DNA of 64,000 nucleotides from Calendula officinalis (GCA_963853835.1 OY970835.1:6749501-6813500); one strand, 5' to 3'. Counted from the stretch's first letter, positions 22,046 through 34,800 are shown. The notes: generated by a model from the sequence alone, not told the origin. Translations and numbers: made by a program.

Positions 22046-25000
22046 TTTTTTCAAGAATAATGCTCATTTTTTTAAAATTTTCACAAATAATGCTGTTTTT
22101 TTTAGTCTTTCACAAATAGGGTTTATGGACTCATAGAGTCTGGATTTGAGCTTAAATTGTAGTCCCCGATTTAGTAGAAAATGGCAGAAAAGTACAGCAG
22201 TGGTAGAGAATGGCAGAAAAGTTGAACTCCGAAATTAAATTGAGAGTGATAAAAGGAAGAGAGTGAAAAAGTGAAATAAAACTTCGCCTCGGGAATAATC
22301 ATCCATTTATTTTATTGTAGTTTTAATAGAACCCCTTTTATTATAGTATGAGAAAAAAAAACAGTGAATGTTAAAGTTTCATTAAAAACTAAAACAGGAA
22401 GAATCGGGTTCACGGTTTGACAATCAATGGTATTTGGATTAATGACCCGGACCAGATCAAGTTGGAAGCTTTCAGATTTTTCTCAACTAAGTTCACGGAA
22501 CAGTGTCCGGTGACACCTACTTTCCTTAATCCACATTTTTCTAAAATATAGATGAGAAACAGTTGGATATCGAGCGGCCCTTCTCGGTTGAGGAGATAAA
22601 AAATGCAATTTGGGCTTGTGGTGGAGAAAAAGCCCCGGGACCAGACGGCTTTACGCTCAAATTTTTTAAGGCTCACTTTGAAGATTTATTGGTGGATTTA
22701 ATGTCTTATGTTAGACATTTTGAGGAAACCGGCACAATTGCTAAGGGTTGCAATTCCTCTTTCATAACTTTACTACCAAAAATCAAGGACCCGGTTAATT
22801 TATGTGATTTTAGGCCAATATCTCTCATTGGATGTATGTATAAAATCCTTGCAAAAGCGTTATCTTTTAGATTGGAATCGGTGATTGATGATGTCGTTAG
22901 TGAACCTCAATCGGCATATATCAATGGTAGGAATATATTGGAGGGCCCTCTTGTGATAAATGAATTATGTTCATGGGCGAAAATTGCAAAACAAAAGATG
23001 TTTATGTTTAAGGTTGATTTTGAGAAAGCCTTTGACTCAATTAATTGGGGTTATTTGGATTCCGTTTTGACACAAATGAACTTTGGTGTCAAATGGAGAG
23101 GTTGGATTCGTGGTTGTTTATCATCATCATTTGCTTCGGTTCTTATTAACGGATCACCAACTAAAGAGTTTCATGTCACTAAAGGGGTTCGTCAAGGTGA
23201 TCCTCTTTCTCCTTTTTTATTTATTATTGCAATGGAGGGTCTTAATGTGGCCATGCGCTCCGCTTGTGAGAAAAAGTTATTCCGGGGTCTATCAATCGGC
23301 TCTAACGGTCACACCATCTCACATTTATTTTATGCGGACGACGCAATTTTTGTGGGTGAAGGTTCTAGTAGTAATTTAAAAAATCTTGCTAGGATTTTGA
23401 AATGTTTTCACGTATCTTCCGGTTTGCAAGTTAATTTTCACAAATCCAAAGTTTTTGGAATTGGTGTGTCCTCATCTCATTTGAACAATTGGGCCAACAT
23501 TGTGCATTGTGTACCCGGTACGTTCCCTTTCACATATCTTGGGGTTCCGGTGGGAATTAATATGAATTTAAAGAAAAATTGGTTACCGGTGATCAATCGA
23601 TTTAATTCAAAATTATCCGGGTGGAAAGCAAAAAATTTATCATTTGGTGGTAGATTAACTCTTTTGAAATCGGTTTGAAGTAGTTTGCCTCTTTACTACT
23701 TCTCATTATTTAAAGCGCCCGCTTGTCTTATTGATAAGCTTGAACAAATTAGAAGACAATTTTTATGGGGTGAGAAAAAGATTAATTGGGTTGCTTGGAC
23801 CACCGTTTTGGCATCTAAAGTTGATGGTGGTCTTGGTGTTGGATCATTAAAAGCTCAAAATTGCGCACTTCTCTCTAAATGGTGGTCGAGGCTTAGAGAC
23901 GGTCAAAAAAGTATTTGGAAGAATGTAATTGTGGCAATCCATAAATTACGTTATAAACCATTCCACAACATGGCATCAAGTAAATATGTGGGTGTTTGGC
24001 GTAATATTACTCGTGTCGAAGCTGAGTTTAAAAAAATTGATCACACTTTTTTCGATGTTTTCTCCTTTCGGGCGGGTTCCGGTACCAATTTTCTGTTTTG
24101 GAAAGATGCGTGGATTGGTAACACATCACTTCAGCAGCGGTTTCCTAATTTATATAGACTAGAAAATCGAAAATCTTGTGTGATATCGGATCGCATCACC
24201 GATAATGGTTTTGCATGGGATTGGAAAAGTGGTTTAAACAGTGAGATTCTCATCAATGAATTTTGCTCGCTATTACACACAATTAATGACGTTGAGCTTA
24301 TCACCTCCCCTGATCGTTTATATTGCAATATTGCTCCTGATGGTGTATTCTCGGTGAGTCTTGTTCGACAATGGATGGACAAAAAGCTAACTACCGTCGG
24401 CTTTGTCAATATGCCTTGGTCTAGTATCGTTCCTCTCAAAGTCAAATTTTTTGTTTGGAGGCTTGGGTTAGGTCGTATCCCGGTTGCAAAAAGCTTGGAA
24501 AAAAGAGGTATTAATATCGATTCAACCACATGCAAAGTTTGCAACAACGGTGATGAGGACATTGTGCATGCTTTCCTTCGATGCCCACGTACGGTGGAGG
24601 TTCTATCATGGATTTTTCATTGGTGTGGAATTTCATTGCCTAATTTCCATTCGGTGGTAGAACTTATTGAATTTGGCAAAGGTTGGGATAATTGCCCAAA
24701 AAGGAAGAAGGTACTAAATATGATAATACAATGCTCAATTTGGTGTTTATGGAAGGAAAGAAATGAGGCGGTTTTCAGCAACATTAAAAAGCCATTCTCG
24801 GCCATTGCGGGTGATATTACTTCAACTTCGTTTTTATGGTTGAAACATAGAAGTAATTTTACATGTAATTTGGTGGATTGGGGAATTTCTCCGTTTTCGT
24901 CTTGTTTGTAATTGTATTTTGCTCGTCTTAGTTTCTTGCTAAGTCGGGTTTTTCCTCTTACATATATTTGCCGTTTCCAAAAAAGTTAGAAAGAGAAACA

Positions 25001-25247
25001 AATACTATAAAGCAAGAAATTTCGGACTCTGGGAGTATGTTTTTCTGCCACTATACTTTTCTGTCATTTTCTACCCCTACTGTACTTTTCTGACATTTTC
25101 TACCAAATTCGGACTCCGGGACTACAATTTAAGCTAAAATCCGGACTCTAGGAGTCCATAAACCCTATTTATGAAAGACTAAAAAAACTGCATTATTTGT
25201 GAAAATTTTCAAAAATGAGCATTATTTTTGGAAAAAATTCGCAAGAA
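22045..25247. mobile_element. Long-inverted-repeat (MULE-like) element hosting a LINE
   Basis: Arms at 22045-22235 and 25018-25247 are inverted copies: GAATTTTTTTC, AATAATGCTCATTTTT, TTTCACAAATAATGC, GGGTTTATGGACTC, then TAGTCCC/GGGACTA words and GGCAGAAAAG. The ends resemble the better preserved element at 27098-29785 (GAGTTTTTTGCTGAAATAATG). Flanks GTTGGAATC and GCAAGAATC match at six of nine positions, so a decayed 9-bp duplication is possible. Between the arms lie about 150 bp of AT-rich DNA and a LINE. Confidence 0.65.
22390..24987 (+). mobile_element. 5'-truncated LINE, ORF2 with frameshift and stop
   Basis: Homology starts near 22390 (RVHGLTINGIWINDPDQIKL) between endonuclease and RT, so the endonuclease is missing. 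A one-base insertion near 22549 shifts the frame. From 22563 the RT reads AIWACGGEKAPGPDGFTLKF, DFRPISLIGCMYKILAKALS, VRQGDPLSPFLFIIAMEGL and FYADDAIFVG. A TGA at 23676-23678 interrupts LTLLKSV-stop-SSLPLYYFSLFKAP, then the frame continues to 24911 with the zf-RVT module CKVCNNGDEDIVHAFLRC. The 3' end reads TTTGCCGTTTCCAAAAAAG. It is related to, but clearly different from, the intact LINE at 33831-39486. Confidence 0.9.
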
Positions 25248-25322
25248 TCTTCCGCAACCATTCTTTCACCAAACCAACTGATCCCGAAGAATTTTATTAA
25301 TGATCTATTTTCTTTTATATAC

Positions 25323-26998
25323 TGTAACGACCGAACTCAAAAACGACCATTTTTATACATCATTTACAATAAACCTTCAATATCCTTAACCAACAGTACA
25401 AGTTTTAAAACGCAATTACCAAAAGACATACATACCATAGACCGACTAACTATACCGGATACAAACCAACTAAACAACCCCAAAAGATATACATCAAATA
25501 CTAATATCTATACCAACAAGGGAAGCTCTTCAAAGCTTCAAGCAAAACCAACTTCGACTATCTACTCACACTTGCCCTTGCTTTTATCTTTTCCTGAAAA
25601 TGGAGACAATTGAACGGGTAAGCTATAAAAACTTAGTGAGTTCCACAATGTATAATGTTATACTAAATAATTATATAAAACAACACAATCAAACAAACGA
25701 ATGTCAACATGTCAAAGAACCGGATTATCACAACAACATCATAACAAAGAATCACATACCAATACCTGGTCAACTACGATCAAAGTACAATTTCGGATTT
25801 AATAAAGTGCGCCATTCCCTCTTAGGCCATTAAGGAACGAGGCCGATGAAGGTGACCAAGGCACCCCTAAACGAGTCCATGATCCAGCTTCACCACCACG
25901 GTCCATACCACTCCTCCGCCAGGTACTCCCACGTCCACCGCCCGACTTATCACACGAAGTAATACTCGAGCCGCCATGGGTCCTCACGAAATGAAATATC
26001 ACTCAAGCATTCCACTCATACGGGTCAAGCAAGATAAAGTTTGTTAAGATGATCTCAATGACCAAAGCATTACTTGAGGTTGTCAATTGAAACAAGTTCC
26101 AACTAACCACATTGCACATATATAATTAAAAGTATACACATTGCACATAGTGAACTCACCTGGGATCAAACAATTGCCAACACGAGCCAAGACCTCCTTT
26201 AATCACAATTCAAATGTCACCGATCAATGTAATCACCACAATCTCCCAATTGTTTACCTATCACAATCATACACATCTCATTCAATATTCTAACCCATAA
26301 TCATAACTAGTATAGTCCTTAGTCATCAATTCTCCCAAATTAGTGATAAACCAAAACCCTAAACTATCAACTTATCCATCTTTGTGCATAATCACATGAT
26401 AACTACATTTCTTTTAGCTAGATACTCAGTTATACAAGCATACAATCTCAATTTTGAGAATAACCCAACCCTAAACTAGAGTTCTTGACTTACCATCTCA
26501 ATACTTCAATTTCTACACATGCATGATGATAGGGATGATGTATTACCTTAGTTATCAACTCAATTGATGAAAATGCTTTAATTTTTATGTTGAAATTTGC
26601 CTTTGATTACTGAAAATCGCCCTTATCTCCCTCTTAGAGAAAATTAGGGTTAAAAGTGAGTTGATTTGGGTGAAAACTCGTTTTTATGCCTGACAGCACA
26701 AGATAGCGCCGCTATCTCCATCCCGCGCTAAATAACCATTCTTTCATTCGTGTATACCCTTTTGCTAATTCGGACCTTTGCTCCAATTTACTCAAGATAG
26801 CGCCACTATCCAAAGATAGCGCCCCAGAATGCTGCAAATTTCAGCTTTTCTTCCTTTTTAACTTATACCACTTATTCCAATACCCAGAAACACAGATTTT
26901 AACAACAAATCTAACTAACAAATCCTAATACCGTATTATTTACCAAGTAATAGTTAACTAAACAATTAAAATACTTAAAATAGAACACGTATGTTACA
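25323..26998. mobile_element. Solo LTR (probably Ty3/Gypsy)
   Basis: Begins TGTAACGACC and ends ATGTTACA, giving TG...CA ends with an inverted core TGTAAC/GTTACA. A perfect 5-bp target duplication TATAC flanks it (25318-25322 and 26999-27003). The 1676-bp body has no retroviral-type ORF and no second LTR nearby, so internal recombination is the simplest origin. TGTAACGACC starts are common among plant Gypsy LTRs; the superfamily call is inference. GATAGCGC(C) palindrome words repeat at about 26703-26825. Small ORFs inside are not genes. Confidence 0.85.
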
Positions 26999-27564
26999 TA
27001 TACAAAGGAGGGGGGAAAACTTATTCATTATTCTGATTTCACGAATAAGAGAATAAAATTTTCAATCAGATTATATGAGAAAAATGATATTCATGTAGAG
27101 TTTTTTGCTGAAATAATGGTGTTCACTCTAGGATTGCACAAATAATGTTGTTTTTTAACCTTTTTGCAAAAATAATGCTAAAGGGGTACCCCATACCCGG
27201 TTTGAACCTAATGGCAACACGTTTCCTATGACTCCTGCGCAAAAAAGTACCCCATACCCGGTTTGCTTTTTGACTGAAACAGAGGATCCCATACCCGGTT
27301 TATTGTCTGACAAGGGACCCATACCCGGTTTTTCACTTCCATGAATGAGAAATGTTGAAGCTTGATTCCTGTTTTAAAATCGTGAGGGAAAGAGATGAAA
27401 TAGGACTGATAGGGGCCTAGGGTTTTAGAATGGTGTCATGCTATGATTGGCCATTTTCAAAGTATGTGTTATTTTATTAAAACAAAGGGTACGGTTTGTG
27501 GGTTTTGATCAAGTAAAAATGTGTGGTAGTTGGATAAGTGTACAAATTTCAAATTTAAATAATA

Positions 27565-27827
27565 CTCCCTCGGTCCCTTAATAAAGTTCCAATTTTTCAT
27601 TGGCACAATATTTTAGGAGATAGATAGTGATGGGTCATTGATAATAAATTTGATTAAAATATAAGGGTTTTTGGAGAGAGAAAGTGTTTTTAAGGGATAG
27701 TTAGTGGTGAGGTACGTTATAATAATATTATTTTATTAAGTGGGTCCCTCCAATATGAGAAATGAGAATTTTATTTTGAGACAAATATTTTGAATGAAAT
27801 GGGAACTTTACTAAGGGACGGAGGGAG
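27565..27827. mobile_element. Stowaway-type MITE
   Basis: Inverted ends CTCCCTCGGTCCCTTAATAA and the complement ending AGGGACGGAGGGAG, TA on both sides (27563-27564; 27828-27829), 263 bp. Inserted in the left arm of the MULE-like element. Confidence 0.88.
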
Positions 27828-27969
27828 TATATGTTGTATGGGAAAGTGGACTAGGAAAGGAAATTGTATGGAAGTGTAAAAACACATACGTAGAATATTA
27901 AAAAACACATATATTAAAAAAAAACATTTTTTCATTCTTTATTAGAAAGATATACAACATCTGTATAAA

Positions 27970-28250
27970 AATAAGTGATACATTTTCTATTTAAGAGTAG
28001 ATCAAATAAGTGATACACTTCTAAATTTATCTTATTTGGTAAAAAAGTGAGATTTTTTTCTCCAGTAACTATCTACTTTAATAAATATCTATTTATCCTT
28101 ATTTTTACTTTTAAACATTATTAATATAACTTTATTAAAAAGAAGTGGAACTATTCTCCACTAACTATCCACTTCAATCTACTAATTAAAATATATTTTA
28201 ATTTTTTACCTAAAAAACCGTGTTTTCTAGTAAATATATCACTTATTTCA
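27970..28250. mobile_element. MITE related to 8871-9182 (limits approximate)
   Basis: AAATAAGTGATACATTTTC at the left and ATATATCACTTATTTCAAAA at the right are inverted. Internal sequence (CTTATTTGGTAAAAAAGTGAG, ACTTTATTAAAA) resembles the element at 8871-9182. Ends are decayed. Confidence 0.6.
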
Positions 28251-28437
28251 AAAACCGTGTTTTATGCCGAGAAGTCATCATCATACTTTTTTTAACTTTA
28301 TTATCATCAGTCCATCACCCTGTATTTAACTTTATATCTTGAGACTATAACTTTGTACTTCCCATACTTTTTCCTTCCTAGTCAACTTTCCCATACAACA
28401 AATATTATTTAAACTTAAAATTTGAACACTTATCAAA

Positions 28438-29088
28438 TTTTTTTTTTTTTGAACGGCTAAAGAAGGCAACGGAACGAGCTACGGCATTACCATCACCCGC
28501 CCGAAGACCACCAAAAGAAACTTTATAAATAAAAGGAGAAAGCTAGCAAGAAACTAGCAATTACAAAGAGAATTAAGAAACAAAACCTGCCAAAGCTGCA
28601 AACTAAGCTGAAAAATGCAATACATTTAAACGAAAAATCGAAATTGAAAACGCCACGAACAACCGCCAAAACCGATCGTTATACCGGAAAAACATCCAAA
28701 TAGACCCATTGCCCTAAATGATTAGAAGCATGCCAATGGGTCGGAACACCATTCGAACCACCTATTATTTAGATTGCTCTTTTTTGCCCTGTTTTTAATC
28801 CAAAAGTAAGAATAACTTTGTATGTGATTAAAAATAAATATGTTTTTCTCCTGATGATTTGAGCCAAATATTTTGTTGTTCCGGAATTTCCAAATGAACC
28901 AAAAGAAACAAAAGACCGAGGCAGTATAAGCTTTGAGCTGAAATCCCTTAAGGCCTTTATTTTTTCCCCATAAAAGAAGATTATCTACCGAGAGGATTTG
29001 ATGGGCATCAAAGTTCCACCAGTGCCCGAATTCAATAAGAACTTGTTTCGCAATCGGGCATTCGAAAAATAGGGTCATTGGTGATAAT
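28438..29088 (-). mobile_element. 5'-truncated LINE tail with 17-bp TSD
   Basis: Oligo-T from 28438 followed by GAACGGC is the reverse of GCCGTTC-A(n). A perfect direct repeat TTTGAACACTTATCAAA flanks the insert (28421-28437 and 29089-29105). The minus strand encodes FWFIWKFRNNKIFGS and NNRWFEWCSDPLACF, the end of ORF2. Length is 651 bp. Reverse-transcription insertion with 5' truncation is clear. Confidence 0.92.
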
Positions 29089-29168
29089 TTTGAACACTTA
29101 TCAAACAACCACACATTTTTACTTGGTCAAAACCCACAAACCGTACCCTTTGTTTTAATAAAATAATA

Positions 29169-29431
29169 CTCCCTCCGTCCCACAAAAAACTTCCCATTTC
29201 ATTTGGGCACAAGATTTAAGGTGATAGTTAGTGATGGGGTCATTGGTAATAATTTTGATTAAAATATAAGATTGGTTTGGAGAGAGAAAGATAGTCATTG
29301 GATAGTTAGTGGTGGAGTTACTAATAATAATAGTATTTTATTATGTGGAGCCCATCAAATGTGAAATGGGAAGTTTTTTGTGGGACAAAAATATATGGTG
29401 AAATGTGAAGTTTTTTGTGGGACGGAGGGAG
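29169..29431. mobile_element. Stowaway-type MITE
   Basis: Inverted ends CTCCCTCCGTCCCACAAAAA and complement, TA on each side (29167-29168; 29432-29433), 263 bp. Near sibling of 20264-20526. Confidence 0.9.
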
Positions 29432-29792
29432 TACATACTTTGAAAAGTTCAAACCGGATATGGTGTGATTTATTTGTAGGGAGGTGTGATTTATTCGTGA
29501 TCAGAAGGCTTCTTTTATACATAGTAGAACAAGTTCAAACCGGGTATGAGGTCCCCCTGTCAGACAATAAACCGGGTATCGGGTCCCCCGTTTCAGTCAA
29601 AAAGCAAACCGGGTATGGGGTACCCCATCCCCTTGAAAAGCTGCTGCAGGAGTCATAGGACACGTGTCACCATTTGGTTCAAACCGGGTATGTGGTACCC
29701 CTTTAGCATTATTTTTGCAAAATGTTGAAAAACAACATTATTTGTGCAATCTTAGAGTGAACAACATTATTTCAGCAAAAAACTCATTCATG

Positions 29793-30062
29793 TATGGGTG
29801 AGCATGGTTCAGAAATCGAACTGAACCGAATTGAAATCGAAAACGATGAATTTTCAAAACTGAAACCGAACTGATTACATGTTTTAGTTCGGTTTCGGGG
29901 TTTGGTTTTTTTAGCCAAAATGCTCTTCCCTTCCTGAAAACCGAACCAAAACCGATAGAACCGAAACTGAAGACGATGAACTTTCAAAACCGAAACTGAA
30001 CCAATTATATTTTTCGGTTCAGTTTCAATTCAATTCGTTTTTTTGCCAAAATGCTCACCGTT
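29793..30062. mobile_element. hAT-like MITE
   Basis: Ends TATGGGTGAGCATGG and the complement of CCAAAATGCTCACCGTTA. The interior is ACCGAACTGAA/TTCGGTTT-rich. It abuts the right TSD of the MULE-like element. Flanks match only partly, so the duplication is decayed. Confidence 0.65.
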
Positions 30063-30233
30063 ATATTCACGCGGCAGAATCCAAAATTACTAATAAATTT
30101 ATATTTCTAGCACCTAAGCTTATTTAATCACCTCATGGAGCAACAACCATTTTGCCACCTTGATTTCCCCAATTCGTAAATTCGCCGCCTTCTTTTACAA
30201 GAAATCTGAAAGCGATTCTACTGAAATTGAGAT

Positions 30234-31348
30234 ATGGCGAAGAAGGAGACTTGCAAGAAGGAAGCTTGCGACATTCAATCTTGCCTCTCCAAGAACAACT
30301 TTCTCCCCCAAAGGTTATCATTCATTCTGGAAACATAATTTTGTGTTTTTAACCTACAATGGATTTACAATTCTCGTTCGATCAGTTTCATGCTTCTACT
30401 TTAATTTCTGTTTTATGATCGGTGCAGTAGTTGATCAGTTCTTTATTTTGGGTTTAATTGCAACATAATTTCCTAAGTTGATATCATTAGTCTCAAAATG
30501 ACAAATAACAAACGTTTTTAGAAGATTTTAGCATAACATCTCAAGTTAAATAATAATTGACCAAAATTTTTCAACATGATTATTGAATCTGGTTATGTAA
30601 GCTTAGTCGTAGGTAAACCATATACTGGATCTAAAATTTCGGTATTCTTATTTCCTGTATTGAATACAAATGTGTATTAGGGTTTTCAAATTTGTTTAGA
30701 ACCATCATTTTCTATCATCATCAAGAATTTCCTTCATCATTTGCTGATTTTTGTCAGCTCTAGTTTCAATAATAAATGTGTTATTTCTGCTTCATTTTTT
30801 GTCAGATCAGAACATTTGTGCAGCAAGTCTAAAATATTCCGTGATTCTAGACAGAAAGTATGCTAAAAGTTTTCATGAAATTGAAGTATAATAGTTATAT
30901 TTAGAGCATGTTTGGGAAAGCTTATTTAAGATGCTTATAAACTTATATAAGCTTAATTAAGCTTACAAACATAAACTTAATTAAGCTTATAAGTACTTTA
31001 AATAAGCTTTCCCAAAAATGCCCTTAGATGGAATTGATCGATATCAACCAACATATCCTATGATTCTCGACAAACCAAAAAAGATTGTCGACTGTCGATC
31101 TCATTAATACAATTGTAATAGTTGTATTTAGGTGGAAATCGATCAATATGAACCAACAATTCGTATCTAGTTCTTCATTTCCAATCTGTTCTCCGCTGTA
31201 TTTATATTTATATTAATAATATTGTTTTGATGGTGATTACAGGTGCATAAGAGTTATTCAGTTGCTACAATCATGTTGTGAGCAATGTGAATATAAATCA
31301 ACTCATTGTGGCTCTGTTTCTGGTCTTTTGAAGCAAATAAACAAGTAA
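30234..31348 (+). CDS. CMC4: Cx9C motif-containing protein 4 (small twin-Cx9C protein)
   Basis: Two exons, 30234-30313 and 31243-31348, joined AG|G in frame, give 61 residues. They begin MAKKETCKKEACDIQSCL and end GSVSGLLKQINK. Cysteines 7/17 and 28/38 form the twin Cx9C pattern, with further Cys at 12, 39, 42 and 48. This matches plant homologues of CMC4/p8-MTCP1, small proteins of the mitochondrial intermembrane space folded by the Mia40 disulfide relay; the exact role is poorly known. Both splice sites are canonical (AAAG|GTTATC, TTACAG|G). The 929-bp intron holds a palindromic MITE (30906-31022). No frame damage; each coding piece is too short to stand out as an ORF. Upstream sequence 30130-30233 is the likely 5' UTR. 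Confidence 0.9.
30906..31022. mobile_element. Near-palindromic MITE in CMC4 intron
   Basis: CATGTTTGGGAAAGCTTATTTAA at the left is mirrored by TTAAATAAGCTTTCCCAAAAATG at the right, and the interior repeats ATAAGCTTAATTAAGCTTA in both senses, so the whole 117 bp can fold on itself. Target duplication not resolved. Confidence 0.7.
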
Positions 31349-31859
31349 CTACAAACAAGAGGGCAGCAGCAGAATGAAGCTCTGTTTTGTGGCTTTTTGA
31401 CATGTTGAGCTTTCTAATGAAATAGCCAAATTCAAAATAAAATGTAGGAGGTAAATACTAGTATGAATCTTTAAAGAAGTTGTATAATGAATTAGTTTGT
31501 AGGTATCCGATAATGCTATGTAAACAATAGTTTGTATTTCAGATTTTCTTCTCAATTCAAAAAACATCCTAAATAGATTTACTCAAAACTTTAGTGTATT
31601 GGTGCAATATTATAGTTTTATAATCAAATATAATGCATAATTTGAACTATTAAGTGGATGGAAAGGGGTATGCATTTTGTATAAACCAATTTGCTTACAA
31701 ATTACATGGGAATGTTCCCAATTTCCACTACCTAAAAGTAAAAGGATGAGCATTTAACAATTTTCTTTAGTTCTTGCTACTATAGTATATCCATGATGAT
31801 GTGGCAGATCAAGTGTGAAAAATTGTACATATATAACCAAAAAATGAGACAAATAATGC
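31349..31859. other. Convergent 3' flanks of CMC4 and NIPA
   Basis: The short region between two converging genes should hold both 3' UTRs. AATAAAATG at 31436 is a possible polyadenylation signal for CMC4. Nothing else seen. Confidence 0.4.
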
Positions 31860-34800
31860 TTATGGAGACCTCATAAAATTACTGTCTTGCCATCTTAACG
31901 GGATACTTTCATCATCCATACCAACTTCCTCATCCTCCATTTGCTTTGGGGATTTCACAAACAAAGGTATTGGACCTGTAGTTAAATTTATGTCAACAAT
32001 TGACTACAATTTTACAAAAACTTCAAAGTTTAGGGGTGCATTTGAAAAGTTTAAAACATTATTATGAACATAGAATCAAGTATAGAAGCATATACCATCA
32101 ACCATATCTTTGGTTTTGTGAAGAAGGAAGGTTCCAGAAAGTATCGTCACAAAGCCACATAATTCCGTTATAATTTGGGAAGGATTTTGCCCGTCCCAAT
32201 CCTATTTACCAAAATAATATTCATTTTAATCACAAACCAAAGTCAAAAATAAGATAAAAACCCTATATTTTACATCTAATTGTCATTATGATATTTAATT
32301 AATTATATTGGCAAAGAATTACCTTGAACATAATCACACTTGCCAAGATTGTAAGAGATGTGAACATAACATAGTATATGGGAGAGACAACAGCTGTATT
32401 GAAGGTATCAAGTGCCTGCAATCAACAAATATTATTTATTATTTGGGATATTTAAAAAACAAATATAATAGAAATTGTGGTAATAAAAAAAGGAGTTTTT
32501 ACCTTGTTTAAATAATTCATTTGGGTTATAACACAAAGCAAAACAACTAGAGTAAAAGCCCATGTTTGTGGATAAACTAATTGATTCATTCCTGATAAAG
32601 TAAGCTTCAAAGCAATTCCAATAGCTTTCACACTCATCACCTGAAACAACAAATTTGAATGGGTCGATTTGGGTTATTTTTAGTCTCAAATGGGCCAAAT
32701 ATTTTTGTAACCATATTTGACATATTAGTTATTTATAAAAAAAATATTATAAAAATATAAAGTTAATGATACGTACCGATAAAGAACCTACTAATGAACA
32801 AACTCCAATGTAACACATTATGTGTGTTTGACCATATGATGGTATATAGTGATATACAAGTATAAATACAGCTATCAACACCAATACTGCATATACAACA
32901 AAACCTGCACAAAACATAACACTTTGTTACAAATTAAAACATGCGAAAAGAGTCTAAGTTAACATTAACAGGATCTTAAACGAAAAAGAATCTAAAAGTT
33001 AAGGATTTCATCCCTCGACTTTTTATGTTCCATGGGTAGTCCCTAAATTTAAAACTTGTGACATCAATGGTCCCTAATATTGAAACTTGTAACAACAACA
33101 GTCCTTAATTTCATTACCTGGTTCAGTAGCAAGATCCCATACTTCTGTAACTGATTCAATAGGTCGTTCTCTAGGAGCATGTAGAACAATTGTGGTGGAC
33201 CCCACAACACATAGAACACAACCAAGAATTCCAAAAATGTGTAGTCTTTCTCGTAATATAATATGTGCAAGTATGGCACTGCAATATTAATTAATGTTTA
33301 TTAATTATAATTATATATAAAAAAGTAAAAATGGATTTATATGTAATATTATGATCTTTGTTTTGCCTGATAATAATGCTGAGTGCCCCGAGTGGAGTGA
33401 CTAGAATAGCTGGTGCAAATGCATAAGCTGCAAAATTTGCAATTTCTCCAACAATCACTGTTGAAAAATTGGATACAAGTCTAAGTATTTACATTAAAAT
33501 AATATTTCACGAGTTTTTTGAGACTGAAGTTATAATTAAACAAAAAATAACAAACATACTCACTCGTTATCATGCCTACCCACCATAGAGGCTCGTATAA
33601 GTATGAATATCCACCAACTCCTGAAGAAAAGTTAAAATTCTGTTAATATAACTGAATTGTTGTAAAACACAAGCCAGATCATGTGATTCCTGAAGCTAAT
33701 TTGTACATTAGTTGGCTGTGAATATACAACAAATTATACGAATTTTAAAAAAATTTGTGCGATAAAACAATCAGATTGATTACATGGTAATCAAAACATT
33801 AATTTACTATTTATAAAGTTTTATAAGATTTTTTTTTTTGAACAGCAAACGGGAACCCGACAAGGAGCTTCGGCATTGCCATCACCCCCGTCAAAGAACC
33901 CAAATATATTAATCACCTTACTAGCAATAAACTAGCAAAATTGTTACATATACAAATCAGCACACCTAATATCGAAACTTAAAAACACATTAAGCATAAA
34001 CTAAATACAAATTATTATCTCCAATATTTACTACACACCCAAACAGAACCTTTAAACTTCACCGGTTGCCCCAATATATCGACCCAAGCTTATAATTAAC
34101 GATTCGACGGATCAGATAACCACCTCCCCCACTCGTTGCTACTCCATCTAGCCTTTGATCTAGTTTTTATCCATGAGAACGATTCGGCCTGTGCTTGCGA
34201 GAACGAGTATTGTGTGCACCCAATCTTCTTGTCAAAAACCGATTTGTTTCTAAAGTTCCAAATTTGCCATATATTCGATACTAAAGCAGCCATAAACTGG
34301 TCATGGATCTCCTTTGACAAAACCACCCTCCGACTCCAATCTCTTACCTGTTCGATAGAATGCACCTGCCGAATATCAATGTTCCACCATTTACAGAAAC
34401 TTACCCAAAAATCTCGGGTTACACTGCAATTCCAAAATAGGTGCATATCGTCTTCAATTTCCCTGTTACACATGCTACAAACCGCGGATTGTAACATAAT
34501 ACCTCGTTTGAGGAGATTATAGCAAGTCGGTAGCCGGTTGAGCAGAAATCTCCAGTGGAAAACATTGATCCTGATTGGCATCGTCTTTGACCAATATATA
34601 GGGAAATCTGGTCGCGGGCCCATCAAAACACCATCAAAAGCTCGCCTAGCCGATGACACCGAGAATACTCCGTCGTTTTCGAAGGCCCATGACCATTTCA
34701 GCATGCCCGTTTCAGGATTTAAATCCGCCTGAAACCATGAGTCTATCGGTATATTAATTTTATTTAAATAGTCTCGTACCTTGGCAATATTGTTCCAAAC

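Larger units (their letters stand above)
27098..29785. mobile_element. Long-TIR MULE-like element with perfect 9-bp TSD
   Basis: Starts GAGTTTTTTGCTGAAATAATG and ends with the complement. The flanking duplication ATTCATGTA is perfect (27089-27097 and 29786-29794). Each arm carries several copies of a CCCATACCCGGTTT-like word (27190-27335; complement AAACCGGGTATGGG at 29535-29700). The inverted repeat continues inwards through GGGTACGGTTTGTGGGTTTTG and AAAATGTGTGGT (27490-27560; 29110-29150). No transposase is seen. It hosts two Stowaway MITEs, one other MITE and a LINE tail, all younger. Confidence 0.85.

Noticed and set aside
22563..23678. Long open frame that could pass for a reverse-transcriptase gene of the host
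   Set aside because: It is the 5' part of a LINE ORF2 broken by a frameshift (about 22549) and a stop (23676); the rest continues at 23685-24911.
25215..26002. ORFs in 25.2-26.0 kb
   Set aside because: They lie mostly in a solo LTR and show no recognisable protein.
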